A stretch of DNA of 64,000 bases, taken from the NCBI RefSeq assembly GCF_020179755.1, contig NZ_JAIUCY010000011.1, forward strand, positions 62,001 through 126,000, given 5' to 3'. Within the stretch, counting starts at the first letter, position 1; each line of letters begins with the position of its first letter. Made by a program: the position numbers and the translations under genes. Origin of the DNA: Herbaspirillum sp. alder98. Lineage in GTDB: Bacteria; Pseudomonadota; Gammaproteobacteria; Burkholderiales; Burkholderiaceae_D. This document shows, piece by piece, positions 38,143 to 47,335 of this stretch. The notes below the pieces were generated by a model. That model searched no databases. It was not told where the DNA came from and saw only the letters and a program-made list of their open reading frames with translations.

Positions 38143-39342
38143 TTAGAGCTTGCACTGCGTCTTTTCGGGCGCCAGGAACGATTTGCCGAACGAGATGATG
38201 TCGGCATAGTCGTTCTTGTTGGTCATCTTCGACTTCGCCTTGCCCTTGAGCAGGTAGTAGTTCTTGATGACCTGGTGATCGCTCTTGCGGATCTCTTCGG
38301 TGCCGGTCAGGCCTTCGTACTTCATGCCTTCCATGGCCGCGATGACCGCCTTGGGATCGGTGCTGTTGGCCTTGATGATGGCGTCGAGCATGATCTTGGT
38401 ACAGATGTAGGAACCCGCCAGGCTGTAGTTCGGTTCGATCTTCAGCGTGTCATTGACCAGCTTGGTGAATTCCTTGTTGAAGGGCGAATCGATGGCGTGC
38501 CAGTACTGCGCGCCGAAGTACACGCCGTCGCAGATGTCGGCGCCCAGCGTCTCGAACTGTTCCAGGCCCGAGGCCCAGGCCATCAGGATCGTACAGTTGT
38601 TCTTCATGCCGAAGCTGACCGCCTGGCGCAGCGTGTCCGACGATTGCGAACCGAAGTTGAGCAACAGCAGCACATCGGGCTTGGCCGCCATGGCGTTGGT
38701 CAGGTAGCCCGAGAATTCCTTTTCGGTCAGCGAGTGATAGCTGTTGCCGACGTGCTCGATGCCCTTTTCCTTGAAGATCGCCTTGGCCGCCGACAGCAGG
38801 CCTTCGCCAAACACGTATTGCGGCGTGATGGTGTACCAGCGCTTGGCGTTAGGCAGCTTTTCGAGCAGCGGGCGCACGGTCTGCTCGACCGCACCGAAGG
38901 TCGGCACCGACCAGCGGAAGGTGGAGCGATTGCAATCGGTGCCGGTGATCTCGTCGGCGCCGGCGGTGGTGATGAAGATGCCGCCTGCCTTGTCGGCTTC
39001 CTTGCCCATGGCCAGCGCCTCGCCCGAGAGGATGCCGCCGGCGAAGAAGCGGGTGCCCTTCTCGATGCTCTCCTGCATCTTGCGTACCGCCGTGGCAGGT
39101 TTGCCTTCGGTATCCAGCGTCACGTAGCTGGTGCTCTTGCCCAGCACCTTGCCGTATTTCTGCAGCGCCAGCTTCATGCCCATGTCGGCGAATTTTCCGT
39201 TGGCGGCGAAGGGGCCCGACATCGGCACCGGGCAACCGAACGAAATGGCGTCGGCCTGCGCGAACACATCGGTGAAGGACAGTGCGCCCGGTGCGGCCAG
39301 TGCAGAAAGCTTCAGAAAATCGCGACGGCTGGTCATGTTCAC
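38143..39342 (-). CDS. liv-type ABC substrate-binding protein with Tat-type signal
   Basis: 399-residue periplasmic binding protein of the Leu/Ile/Val-receptor fold (FGCPVPMSGPFAANGKFADMG; ILSGEALAMGKEADKAGGIF; QYVFGEGLLSAAKAIF; LAGSYICTKIMLDAI). The leader MNMTSRRDFLKLSALAAPGA has a twin-arginine motif (SRRDFLK), so export is probably folded through Tat. The ligand cannot be read from sequence; the operon's amidase suggests a ureido or amide compound rather than plain branched-chain amino acids. Start 39342 or the ATG six bases later. Confidence 0.9.
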   Translation of the reverse strand: MNMTSRRDFLKLSALAAPGALSFTDVFAQADAISFGCPVPMSGPFAANGKFADMGMKLALQKYGKVLGKSTSYVTLDTEGKPATAVRKMQESIEKGTRFFAGGILSGEALAMGKEADKAGGIFITTAGADEITGTDCNRSTFRWSVPTFGAVEQTVRPLLEKLPNAKRWYTITPQYVFGEGLLSAAKAIFKEKGIEHVGNSYHSLTEKEFSGYLTNAMAAKPDVLLLLNFGSQSSDTLRQAVSFGMKNNCTILMAWASGLEQFETLGADICDGVYFGAQYWHAIDSPFNKEFTKLVNDTLKIEPNYSLAGSYICTKIMLDAIIKANSTDPKAVIAAMEGMKYEGLTGTEEIRKSDHQVIKNYYLLKGKAKSKMTNKNDYADIISFGKSFLAPEKTQCKL

Positions 39343-39795
39343 ATCTCCAGAAAAATTAAGAATCGAAAGGTGTCATCTACGAAAACATCAACGGCAAATC
39401 AACGCAAGTTCCATGCCTAACAGCCATGGAAATCGACGCAAAATACGAGGTGAACGGAGTATACGGACGCCTGCAATCCTCCGCAGGAAAGCGCGGAAAA
39501 AATGGCTGCAACGAGGACGCGACGCGTGCTGCGCAGGGCGCAGGAAGGCGTGCGGGAAGGGCATGCTCAAATGGGCTTGTCTCCACTATTATTTTCTGAC
39601 CTGTTGATCGTGCGCCGGTGTGTATCCACCAGTCTGCAGGCAGGTTTTTTCTAACTATTTTCTGTACCCGAGTGTGGGTCTTATCATCTCCTGGCGGGCT
39701 GAAAAATTTGCGTCGATATCAAGGTGCATTTTCATCTCGATCGACAGCGGCATTGCACCAACTGCTACGGTCCCTGCACCAACATCCTGCACTAA
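39343..39795. other. promoter region of the liv-type operon, no gene seen
   Basis: About 450 bp, more AT-rich than its surroundings near 39640-39740. Short frames on both strands have no recognisable content. It must contain the promoter of the binding-protein operon (minus strand) but I could not fix its elements. The part from 39796 is the aminotransferase terminator. Confidence 0.5.
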
Positions 39796-39828
39796 CGAAA
39801 ACGGCATGAGTCACTCATGCCGTTTTCG
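39796..39828. terminator. terminator hairpin of the aminotransferase gene
   Basis: CGAAAACGGCATGAG (39796-39810), loop TCA, then its exact complement (39814-39828): a 15-bp perfect stem immediately downstream of the minus-strand aminotransferase. Confidence 0.85.
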
Positions 39829-39834
39829 ATGTCA

Positions 39835-41157
39835 TCAGGCCAGCGTCTTGAGGATCGCGCCCAGCTTGCCGAACAGTTCATCAATCTGCTGGCGGTTGAT
39901 GATCAGCGGTGGCGACAGCGCGATGATGTCGCCGGTGACGCGAATCAGGATGCCATCGTTGAAAGCGCGCACGAAAGCATCATAGGCGCGCGCGCCGATC
40001 TTGCCTTCGATGGACGACAGTTCGATGCCGGCGATCAAGCCGATGGTGCGGATGTCGATCACGTGCGGCAGGCCGCGCAGCGAATGGGCCGCTTCCTGGA
40101 AGTAGTCGGCCACGGCCTTGGCATTGTCGAGCACGCCGTCCTGTTCGAAGCTGTCGAGCGACGCCAGGCCCGCAGCACAGGCCAGCGGATGGCCCGAATA
40201 GGTGTAGCCGTGGAACAGTTCGATGCCGGCCGGCCCCTCCATGAAGGCATCGTGGATTTCCTTCTTGACGAACACCGCGCCCATCGGCACCACGCCGTTG
40301 GTGAGACCCTTGGCGGTGGTGACGATGTCGGGTTCGACGTCGAAATAGTCGAACGCGAACGGTGTCGTCAGGCGGCCGAAACCGGTGATGACTTCGTCGA
40401 AGATCAGCAGGATGCCATGCTTGGTGCACAGCTCGCGCAGGCGCTTCAAGTAACCCTTGGGCGGTACCAGCACACCGGTCGATCCGGCTACCGGTTCGAC
40501 GATCACGGCGGCGATGTTGGAGGCGTCGTGCAGCGCGACCAGGCGTTCCAGTTCGTCGGCCAGGTTGGCGCCGACTTCAGGTTCGCCCTTGGTGAAGGCA
40601 TTCTTTTCAAGGTTGTGGGTATGCGGCAGGTGATCCACGCCGGCGATCAATGCCGTGCTGAAGGTCTTGCGGTTGCCACCGATGCCGCCCACCGACATGC
40701 CGCCGAAACCGACGCCGTGATAGCCGCGTTCGCGACCGATCAGGCGGGTGCGGGTGGCGTTGCCGCGCACGCGGTGATAGGCCAGCGCGATCTTGAGCGC
40801 GGTATCGACCGACTCCGAGCCCGAGCCGGTATAGAACACATGGCCGAAGCGATTGCCGGTATAGGCCTTCAGGCGCTCGGCCAATTCGAAGGCCGACGGG
40901 TGGCCCAGCTGGAACGACGGCGCGTAGTCGAGGGTAGCCACCGACTGCTGCACGGCCGATACGATGCGCTGGTTGCCATGACCCAGCGGCACGCACCACA
41001 GGCCGGCGGTGCCGTCGAGGATGGCGTTGCCCGCGTCGTCGCGATAATGCATGCCTTCGGCCGACACCAGCATGCGCGGGCTGGCCTTGAAGTTGCGGTT
41101 GGCGGTGTACGGCATCCAGTAGGCAGACAGGCCGGGTTTCTGTTCGGAAGTAGACAT
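39835..41157 (-). CDS. omega-amino acid:pyruvate aminotransferase (class III PLP)
   Basis: 440-residue class III aminotransferase. N-terminal AYWMPYTANRNFKASPRMLVSAEG, cofactor region YTGSGSESVDTALKIALAYHR and RERGYHGVGFGGMSVGG, Asp of the PLP-pyridine site in LLIFDEVITGFGRL, and the Schiff-base Lys in TTAKGLTNGVVPMGAVFV. This matches beta-alanine/omega-amino acid:pyruvate transaminases, which give malonate semialdehyde from beta-alanine. Start at MSTSEQKPG (41157) gives typical length. It is divergent from a MocR regulator, whose probable operator lies between them. Confidence 0.9.
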   Translation of the reverse strand: MSTSEQKPGLSAYWMPYTANRNFKASPRMLVSAEGMHYRDDAGNAILDGTAGLWCVPLGHGNQRIVSAVQQSVATLDYAPSFQLGHPSAFELAERLKAYTGNRFGHVFYTGSGSESVDTALKIALAYHRVRGNATRTRLIGRERGYHGVGFGGMSVGGIGGNRKTFSTALIAGVDHLPHTHNLEKNAFTKGEPEVGANLADELERLVALHDASNIAAVIVEPVAGSTGVLVPPKGYLKRLRELCTKHGILLIFDEVITGFGRLTTPFAFDYFDVEPDIVTTAKGLTNGVVPMGAVFVKKEIHDAFMEGPAGIELFHGYTYSGHPLACAAGLASLDSFEQDGVLDNAKAVADYFQEAAHSLRGLPHVIDIRTIGLIAGIELSSIEGKIGARAYDAFVRAFNDGILIRVTGDIIALSPPLIINRQQIDELFGKLGAILKTLA

Positions 41158-41246
41158 GGGGCGCACCAGCGGGCGGAAGTTGAGAACAGCTTGATTATTG
41201 CCAGACACTGGCAGTATTGTTAGACACACTTTTGAAAATCATACGA

Positions 41247-41278
41247 AACTGTATTGCAAAGTTCAGTGAACTGTATTG
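41247..41278. promoter_or_regulatory. direct-repeat operator for the divergent MocR regulator
   Basis: AACTGTATTG occurs at 41247-41256 and again at 41269-41278, exactly 22 bp apart (two helical turns). A weaker relative, CAGTATTG, is at 41212-41219. MocR-type GntR regulators typically bind direct repeats spaced this way between divergent genes. Confidence 0.65.
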
Positions 41279-41409
41279 ACTCGCAGGATGGGAAAGACGC
41301 TGTCCATGCATCCCGGATTTTCAGGCCGGATCCCGTCTATAGGCCTTTTCCGGGTGGCATGCGTGGTCGCGGTGAGCAATACACTTTACGGATCTGTATC
41401 GGAGAATGC

Positions 41410-42828
41410 ATGGCCAAGTCAGTGCGCGAAGAGCTGCACCTGCAATTGCACAGGAATACCGCGACCCGCCTGGTCGAGCAGGTGGCGGCCGAACTGGCGC
41501 GCCTGATCGAGGCTGGCCAGTTGCGTTCCGGCGAACGCCTGCCGTCGGTTCGGCAATTGGCGCAGAGCCACGACATCGGCGCCTCGACCGTGGTCGAGGC
41601 CTACGAACAACTGGTGGCGCGCGGCCTGTTGCAGGCTCGCCGCGGGGCCGGCTTCTTTGTCGCCGCGCGCGCCACCCAGGCCGGTGCGCGAGCGGTCTTT
41701 ACGCCCCATGAGCCGGCCATCGACTCGGCCTGGCTGCTGTCGCAGATGTTTGCCGATGACCGGGTGCCGATCAAGGCCGGCGCCGGCTGGCTGCCGGGCA
41801 AGTGGCTCAACGATGAAGGCCTGCACCAGGCCGAGCGGCGCATCATCCGTTCTCCCGGCCTGCAGCAGGTGGCCTATGGTCATCCCTTCGGGTACGCGCC
41901 GTTGCGCCAGCAGATTGCCCAGTTTTTGGGCCACTGGGCGCTGGAGCTGTCGATCGACCAGGTGCTCACCACCCACGGTGCGACCCAGGCGCTGGACCTG
42001 GTGGTGCGCACCATGACGCAGCCGGGCGACACGGTCATGATCGACGACCCCGGATACTGCAACCTGATCGCCATGCTGCGCCTGGCCGGCCTGAACGTGA
42101 TCGGGGTGCCGCGCATTCCGGGCGGGGTCGACGCCGAAGCGCTCGACGTGCTGGCGCGCCAGCATCGTCCCAAGCTGTTCTTCACCACCAGCGTGTTGCA
42201 GAATCCGACCGGCACTTCCTACACGCCGGCCTGCGCCATGCGCGTGTTGCAGGCGGCCGAGCGGCATGGTTTCTGGGTGGTGGAGGACGATATCTTCCGC
42301 GAACTGGGCCAGCCCACCGACCCCATGCTGGCCGCGCTCGATGGGTTGCAGCGGGTGATCTACGTGGGCAGTTTCTCCAAGACCATCGCACCCTCGCTGC
42401 GGGTCGGATTCGTCGCCTGCCAGCCGGAGCTGGCGCGCCAGATCGTGCACACCAAGATGATCCTGACGCTGACCAATTCCGAGATCAACGAACGCCTGGT
42501 CCACAACGTGCTCACCGAAGGGCATCACCGGCGCCATGTGCAAACGCTCAACGCGACGCTGCTCAATGCCCAGTCCACGCTCAATGCACGGCTGGCCGAG
42601 GTCGGCCTGATTCCCTTTACCGCGCCACGCGGCGGCATGTTCACCTGGGCCACGCTGGCCGACAGCAAGCTGTCGGCGCGCGAGATCGCCGACCGTGCGC
42701 GGCAGAAGGGCATCTGGCTGGCGCCGGGCGATTTCTTCCGGCTCAATACACCGGAGCAGGCCAGTTTTCGGTTCAACGTCGGTTTTGCCGATGTGCCGGA
42801 ATTGTTCGAGTTCTTCCGCACGTTGTGA
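41410..42828 (+). CDS. MocR-family regulator (GntR HTH fused to aminotransferase-like domain)
   Basis: 472 residues. GntR-type winged helix at about 10-80 (TRLVEQVAAELARLIEAGQLRSGERLPSVRQLAQSHDIGASTVVEAYEQL), then a fold-type I aminotransferase domain with TTHGATQALDLVVRTMTQPGDTV, LQNPTGTSYTPACAMRV, VVEDDIFREL and the PLP-lysine in VGSFSKTIAPSLRVGF. MocR proteins use PLP or a PLP-amino acid adduct as effector and usually activate a divergent aminotransferase, here the omega-aminotransferase. Start at ATG 41410 with GGAGA upstream. Confidence 0.92.
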   Translation: MAKSVREELHLQLHRNTATRLVEQVAAELARLIEAGQLRSGERLPSVRQLAQSHDIGASTVVEAYEQLVARGLLQARRGAGFFVAARATQAGARAVFTPHEPAIDSAWLLSQMFADDRVPIKAGAGWLPGKWLNDEGLHQAERRIIRSPGLQQVAYGHPFGYAPLRQQIAQFLGHWALELSIDQVLTTHGATQALDLVVRTMTQPGDTVMIDDPGYCNLIAMLRLAGLNVIGVPRIPGGVDAEALDVLARQHRPKLFFTTSVLQNPTGTSYTPACAMRVLQAAERHGFWVVEDDIFRELGQPTDPMLAALDGLQRVIYVGSFSKTIAPSLRVGFVACQPELARQIVHTKMILTLTNSEINERLVHNVLTEGHHRRHVQTLNATLLNAQSTLNARLAEVGLIPFTAPRGGMFTWATLADSKLSAREIADRARQKGIWLAPGDFFRLNTPEQASFRFNVGFADVPELFEFFRTL

Positions 42829-42868
42829 GCAGTAGAATGGTCAACCCTTTCTTCATGGATTGCCAAGC

Positions 42869-43513
42869 ATGAACCCGACGCTTACTACCCCCGGCATTCG
42901 CGCCGTCGTCTTCGATTTTGGCGGCGTGCTGTTCGACTGGAGCCCGCTGCATGTCTATCAACAGCTGATCGCCGACGACGAAGAGCGGCGCCGGTTCTTG
43001 CGCGACGTCTGCTCGCCGCTGTGGAATGTGCAACAGGATGCCGGTCGCACGCTCGCCGAAGGCACCGAGTTGCTGGTGGCCGAGCATCCGCAGCACGCGT
43101 CATTGATTCGCGCTTTCTATGATCGCTGGACGGAGATGTTGCGCGGCCCGCTGGACGATGGCGTGACGCTGCTGAAGGACCTGCATGCAAGCCGCATGCC
43201 GTTGTTCGGCCTGACCAACTGGTCCGCTGAGACGTTTCCGTATGCGCGCGATAACTATGATTTCCTGGACGTGTTCCAGGACATCGTGGTGTCAGGTGAC
43301 GAGAAGTGCATCAAGCCCGATCCGCGTATCTATGAAATCGCATTGGCGCGCTATGGCGCGCACCTGCCTGACCTGAAGCCGGATGAACTGGTGTTCATCG
43401 ACGACCTGAAGATCAATGTGGACGCTGCGCAAGCGCTGGGCTGGCATGGCATCCTGCATGTCGATGCCGCGCACACTCGGGCCGAGCTGAATGCGCTGGG
43501 CATTGTGGTCTGA
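42869..43513 (+). CDS. HAD-superfamily phosphatase (YihX-like)
   Basis: 214-residue HAD hydrolase. Motif 1 AVVFDFGGVLFDW (nucleophile Asp; the second Asp is replaced by Gly as in YihX-type sugar phosphatases), motif 2 LFGLTNWSAE, motif 3 Lys in EKCIKPDPRIYEIAL and motif 4 ELVFIDDLKINVDAA. Likely a small sugar-phosphate phosphatase in the cytosol. A perfect hairpin follows the stop. Confidence 0.87.
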   Translation: MNPTLTTPGIRAVVFDFGGVLFDWSPLHVYQQLIADDEERRRFLRDVCSPLWNVQQDAGRTLAEGTELLVAEHPQHASLIRAFYDRWTEMLRGPLDDGVTLLKDLHASRMPLFGLTNWSAETFPYARDNYDFLDVFQDIVVSGDEKCIKPDPRIYEIALARYGAHLPDLKPDELVFIDDLKINVDAAQALGWHGILHVDAAHTRAELNALGIVV

Positions 43514-43527
43514 GGATCGGGGCCAAT

Positions 43528-43557
43528 GCTGGGTCCTGACGAATGTCAGGACCCAGC
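43528..43557. repeat. REP-like hairpin between convergent genes
   Basis: GCTGGGTCCTGAC, loop GAAT, GTCAGGACCCAGC: a perfect 13-bp stem. The right arm overlaps the 3' end of the DsbA-like gene. The left arm is identical to the start of the element at 52753. It may also act as a terminator. Confidence 0.8.
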
Positions 43558-44196
43558 GTCTTCAATCGCTTCCCGAAGATAAACAGCCCATTCGACCGGC
43601 CGGCCCAGCCACGGACCCACCTCGATTACTTCCATCGCCTCACCCCGTTGCAGCACGAAGGTGGGGAAGCCACGGCCGCCCACCTGGTCGAGCAAATCGC
43701 GCGTCGCCTGGAAATGCGCTTCGAGCGGTTGTTGCTGCATGGCTGCGGCAAAGGCCTGGCCATCGGCGCCCAACTGTTCGGCCAGCGCAACCAGCACCGA
43801 TTCGTCCGAAATGCGGCGTCCATCCTGATAATGCGCGCGCTGGATTGCCGCCAGCAGGTCCAGCCCGGCGTCATTGCCCTTGAGCGATTGCATCGCCAGC
43901 ACGGCGGCAATCGGCGGGCCCGAGTCGAAGACGGCGGTGGTGTCGGTGAGCAGGCCATTGAAATAGCGTTCACCGAATACCTGCCCACTCAACTGCGCAA
44001 TGCGGTGATCGTGCGGCATCACGTAGTTGCGCAGATCGGCGGTCACCTGGCGCCGGTTGCGCCCGGCCATCATGCCGCCGCCGTGCGCTGTCACCGGTAA
44101 TACGGCGCGTGCCGCCGTCACCAGCGGCGACGCGCCGTAGCACCAGCCGCACAGCGGGTCGTGGATGTAATGCAGCGATGCGGCCGGAGTACCCAT
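43546..44196 (-). CDS. DsbA-family (FrnE-like) thioredoxin-fold protein
   Basis: 216 residues with no signal peptide, so cytosolic. The redox site CGWC is at YIHDPLCGWCYGASPL and the cis-Pro region is GGRGFPTFVLQRG. This is the FrnE/DsbA-like branch proposed to act in oxidative stress or as 2-hydroxychromene isomerase relatives. Its ATG overlaps the stop of the NAD(P)-binding gene (TGATG), so they form a two-gene operon. Confidence 0.85.
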   Translation of the reverse strand: MGTPAASLHYIHDPLCGWCYGASPLVTAARAVLPVTAHGGGMMAGRNRRQVTADLRNYVMPHDHRIAQLSGQVFGERYFNGLLTDTTAVFDSGPPIAAVLAMQSLKGNDAGLDLLAAIQRAHYQDGRRISDESVLVALAEQLGADGQAFAAAMQQQPLEAHFQATRDLLDQVGGRGFPTFVLQRGEAMEVIEVGPWLGRPVEWAVYLREAIEDAGS

Positions 44197-44807
44197 CAGT
44201 AACCTACGGTAAAGCGTGTGCGTACATGCTTGGGCTGCTCGAGTTCGTCGAGCAGGGCGATGGCGTAGTCTTCATACGAGATCCAGCTACGGCCATCGGC
44301 GGCGGTCAGCAGTTCATTGGCGCCGAGGCGGAACTTGCCGGACCGCTCGCCGGCGATGAACAGCGCCGACGGCGACAGGAAGGTCCAGTCCAGTTCTTGC
44401 TCGGCGCGCAAGTCGCCCAGGAAGTCACGACCGGCCGAGGCTTCTGCCTTGTATTCAGCGGGAAACTCGGGGAGGTCGATCAAGGCCTTGCCAGGTGCGA
44501 TTTCCAGGCTGCCGGCGCCGCCCACCACGGCCAGGCGCTTAACGCCAGCCTGCTTCACCGCCGGCAGCAGGTCGGCGGCCTTGAAGTTGACGAAGCGACC
44601 GCTGGACACTGCCACATCGGCGCCAGCCAATGCGGTTGCCAGTGCGGCGCTGTCGAGCACGTCGGCGCTGCGGGCGGTGACCTGCTCTTGCGGCTTGATC
44701 TTGCTGGCGTCGCGGGCGATGGCGATGACCTTGTGGCCGCGGCGCAGGGCTTCTTCGAGGATGCGGCTACCGACGTTGCCGGTGGCGCCGATGATGGCGA
44801 TGTTCAT
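44196..44807 (-). CDS. NAD(P)-binding oxidoreductase (NmrA/YwnB-like atypical SDR)
   Basis: 203-residue Rossmann protein: MNIAIIGATGNVGSRILEEALRRGHKVIAIARDASK (GATGxxG cofactor loop), VSSGRFVNFKAADLL and VVGGAGSLEIAPGKALID. It lacks the YxxxK pair of classical SDRs, typical of NmrA-like proteins that may be redox sensors or quinone reductases. It is the first gene of a short operon with the DsbA-like protein, divided from the GlxA regulator by about 150 bp. Confidence 0.85.
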   Translation of the reverse strand: MNIAIIGATGNVGSRILEEALRRGHKVIAIARDASKIKPQEQVTARSADVLDSAALATALAGADVAVSSGRFVNFKAADLLPAVKQAGVKRLAVVGGAGSLEIAPGKALIDLPEFPAEYKAEASAGRDFLGDLRAEQELDWTFLSPSALFIAGERSGKFRLGANELLTAADGRSWISYEDYAIALLDELEQPKHVRTRFTVGY

Positions 44808-44955
44808 GCTGATGTCCTTTTGTGAGATGAAAACGGCGCCGTGTCTTCGAACGACGACGCTCGGTTGTTGCTGGACTCCAGATTAGCCACTTCTTTCGTT
44901 CGGAAAAACAACGTAATGCAATATAGTTTGTTTCTATAAACGTTCAGATAGAACC

Positions 44956-45927
44956 TCAACCCGGCATCACATCGACCTGGCGTTGCCGCGCCAGGCGGCG
45001 CAAGCTTGCCGGCGGCTGCCCGAACAGGCGCATGAAAGCGCGTCGCATGCGATCCGGATCGCCGAAGCCACTGGCACGGGCGATGGCGTCCAGTGAGTCC
45101 GATGATGCTTCGATCCGGATGCGTGCCGCCTCGGCGCGCATCTGTTCGATCGCCTTGGCCGGCGTCTGGCCGGTTTCCGCGGCAAAGGTGCGGTCGAACT
45201 GGCGGCGACTCAGGCAGGCGACTTCGGCCAGGATATCCACCGTCAATTCCTGCTGCAGATGCTCGCGCGCGAAGGTGAGGGCAGTACGGATGCGATCGCT
45301 GCCGCCGTCCATTTCCTGCAATGCCGAAAATTGCGATTGCCCGCCCGGGCGGCGATGGAATACCACCAGCTCGCGCGCCACCGCACGGGCCAGCTCGGCG
45401 CCGTGGTCGTCTTCGATCAGCGCCAGGGCGAGGTCGATGCCGGCCGAAATACCGGCGGAGGTCCACACCGCGCCATCGCGCGAATAGATCCGGTCGCTGT
45501 CGACCAGCACCTTGGGATGCATCTTCTGCAACTTGGCCGCCATGCGCCAATGGGTAGTCGCGTGCCTGCCGTCGAGAATACCGGCCGCGGCCAGCACGAA
45601 GGCCCCGGTGCAGACGCCGGCAATCCGGCGCGCATGTTGCTGCATGTACAGGATGTAGCGCCGCAGCGCGTCCGACACCAGCCCCTCGCGCGGCGCACCG
45701 CCACCGGCGACGATGAGCGTGTCGAAGATGGCATTGCCGATGGCTTCGGTCTGCGTGCAGGCGCCGGCCGAACTGCGGATCAGGCCGCCCGGCTCCGACA
45801 GCAGCGTGAGTTGATACAGCGTCTTGCCGGAGACCCGATTGGCCGCGTCGAAGGTCGACAGCGGTCCGGTGAAATCGAGCATGCTGCAGTCGGCGAAGAT
45901 CAGGAAGGCGATGGGGCGAACGGGCAT
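44956..45927 (-). CDS. GlxA-family AraC-type regulator (DJ-1/PfpI domain)
   Basis: 323 residues. N-terminal DJ-1/PfpI-like domain (IAFLIFADCSMLDFTGPLSTFDAANR; ARRIAGVCTGAFVLAAAGILDG with the nucleophile-elbow Cys) and C-terminal AraC-type double HTH (ELTVDILAEVACLSRRQFDRTFAAETGQTPAKAI; DAIARASGFGDPDRMRRAFMRLFG). Start at MPVRPIAFL (45927). Such regulators often control a divergent transporter, here the MFS gene 112 bp away. Confidence 0.9.
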   Translation of the reverse strand: MPVRPIAFLIFADCSMLDFTGPLSTFDAANRVSGKTLYQLTLLSEPGGLIRSSAGACTQTEAIGNAIFDTLIVAGGGAPREGLVSDALRRYILYMQQHARRIAGVCTGAFVLAAAGILDGRHATTHWRMAAKLQKMHPKVLVDSDRIYSRDGAVWTSAGISAGIDLALALIEDDHGAELARAVARELVVFHRRPGGQSQFSALQEMDGGSDRIRTALTFAREHLQQELTVDILAEVACLSRRQFDRTFAAETGQTPAKAIEQMRAEAARIRIEASSDSLDAIARASGFGDPDRMRRAFMRLFGQPPASLRRLARQRQVDVMPG

Positions 45928-46039
45928 GGCGCACCTGGCAAGGGAAAAGATAGGGATGTCTTGAAGTGCAGGAATTATGTCATTCAAGCCGTTGACGTGC
46001 AGGCCACACTGCGCATCACTCCATCTCTCAGGACCTGCC

Positions 46040-47278
46040 ATGCAATGCGTCGCCCTCCCTGTTTCTTCCGTCCCGGCGCGCCACCGCTGGAAAGTGCTGG
46101 CTGCCGGCGTGGCCGCCAACGCCAGTTTTTCGGCAATCTTTTCCGGCATCCCCGTCACCTCGGTGGTGTTACGCGCCCAGTACCAGCTCAGCAATGCGCA
46201 ACTGGGACTGGCGCTCGGCCTGCTGAGCCTGGGCGTGGCGCTGGGCGAACTGCCGTGGGGCATGCTGACCGATCGATTCGGCGATCGCAAGGTATTGCTC
46301 ACCGGTCTGCTCGGCACGGTGGCCGCGCTCTGGCTGTTGATCGTGATGGCCTTGCCGGGGCAGGGTGGTGCCGTTTATTTCTGGCTATGTGCCGGGCTGA
46401 TGCTGGCCGGCCTGCTGGGCGGCAGTGTCAACGGCGCCAGCGGCCGTGCGGTGATGGCCTGGTTCAGGGACGGCGAACGCGGCCTGGCCATGAGCATCCG
46501 CCAGACCGCCGTGCCGTTGGGTGGCGGCATCGGCGCCTTGCTGTTGCCGTCGCTGGCCGCGCATGCAGGTTTTGGCGCCGTCTATGGGGTACTGATCGCC
46601 GGCTGCCTGGCCAGCGTGGCACTGACCTTGCGATGGTTGCGTGAACCGCCGCTGCAGGTAGCCGCGCCTACTGCCACGCAGATGCCCGTATCGGCCAGGT
46701 CCACGTTGCGCAATCCGCTGGTGTGGCGGCTGGCGCTGGGCACCGGCCTGCTGTGCGCGCCGCAGGTGGCGGTGATCAGCTTCGGCGGCATCTTCCTGCA
46801 TGACGCGTCGAATGCCGGCGTAGTCTTGATCAGCGCTGTGATGACGGCGTTGCAGGTGGGCGCGGCGGGTTGCCGCATCGCCAGCGGACGCTGGACCGAT
46901 CGTCGCGGCAACCGGCATGCCTATCTACGCGGTAGCGCCCTGCTCAGTGCGGCCCTGTTTGCCGTGTTGGCGCTGCTCAGCGTGTGGAGCGACCGCCCTG
47001 CCTTGCTGCTGCCGCTGGCCATCGCCATGGCCATCGCCGGCACGGCTGTGTCGGCCTGGCACGGCGTGGCCTATACCGAACTGGCGGTGCAGGCGGGGCC
47101 GGCCCAGGTCGGCACCGCGCTCGGGCTGGGCAACAGTTGTGTATTCCTGGTGTTCTTCCTGACGGCGCAAGCCTTGCCGCTGGTGTTGCAGCGTTGCGGG
47201 TGGACCGTGGTCTGGCTGTCGCTGGCCGTGGTGGCGTTGGCCGTGTGGCCGTTGTTTCCCCCACCGGTGCGGCGCTGA
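46040..47278 (+). CDS. major facilitator superfamily transporter
   Basis: 412 residues, twelve predicted membrane helices. The loop 2-3 motif GMLTDRFGDRKVLL fits the MFS GxLaDrxGrrkxl signature, repeated weakly as SGRWTDRRGNRHAYL in the second half. Start at MQCVALPVSS with AGGA six bases upstream. Divergent from the GlxA regulator, its probable controller. Substrate unknown. Confidence 0.88.
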   Translation: MQCVALPVSSVPARHRWKVLAAGVAANASFSAIFSGIPVTSVVLRAQYQLSNAQLGLALGLLSLGVALGELPWGMLTDRFGDRKVLLTGLLGTVAALWLLIVMALPGQGGAVYFWLCAGLMLAGLLGGSVNGASGRAVMAWFRDGERGLAMSIRQTAVPLGGGIGALLLPSLAAHAGFGAVYGVLIAGCLASVALTLRWLREPPLQVAAPTATQMPVSARSTLRNPLVWRLALGTGLLCAPQVAVISFGGIFLHDASNAGVVLISAVMTALQVGAAGCRIASGRWTDRRGNRHAYLRGSALLSAALFAVLALLSVWSDRPALLLPLAIAMAIAGTAVSAWHGVAYTELAVQAGPAQVGTALGLGNSCVFLVFFLTAQALPLVLQRCGWTVVWLSLAVVALAVWPLFPPPVRR

Positions 47279-47335
47279 CGTTCGCCCTGGCTTTTGACTA
47301 CAATGCTCTCCCATGATCATTTGCCCCGACATGCC

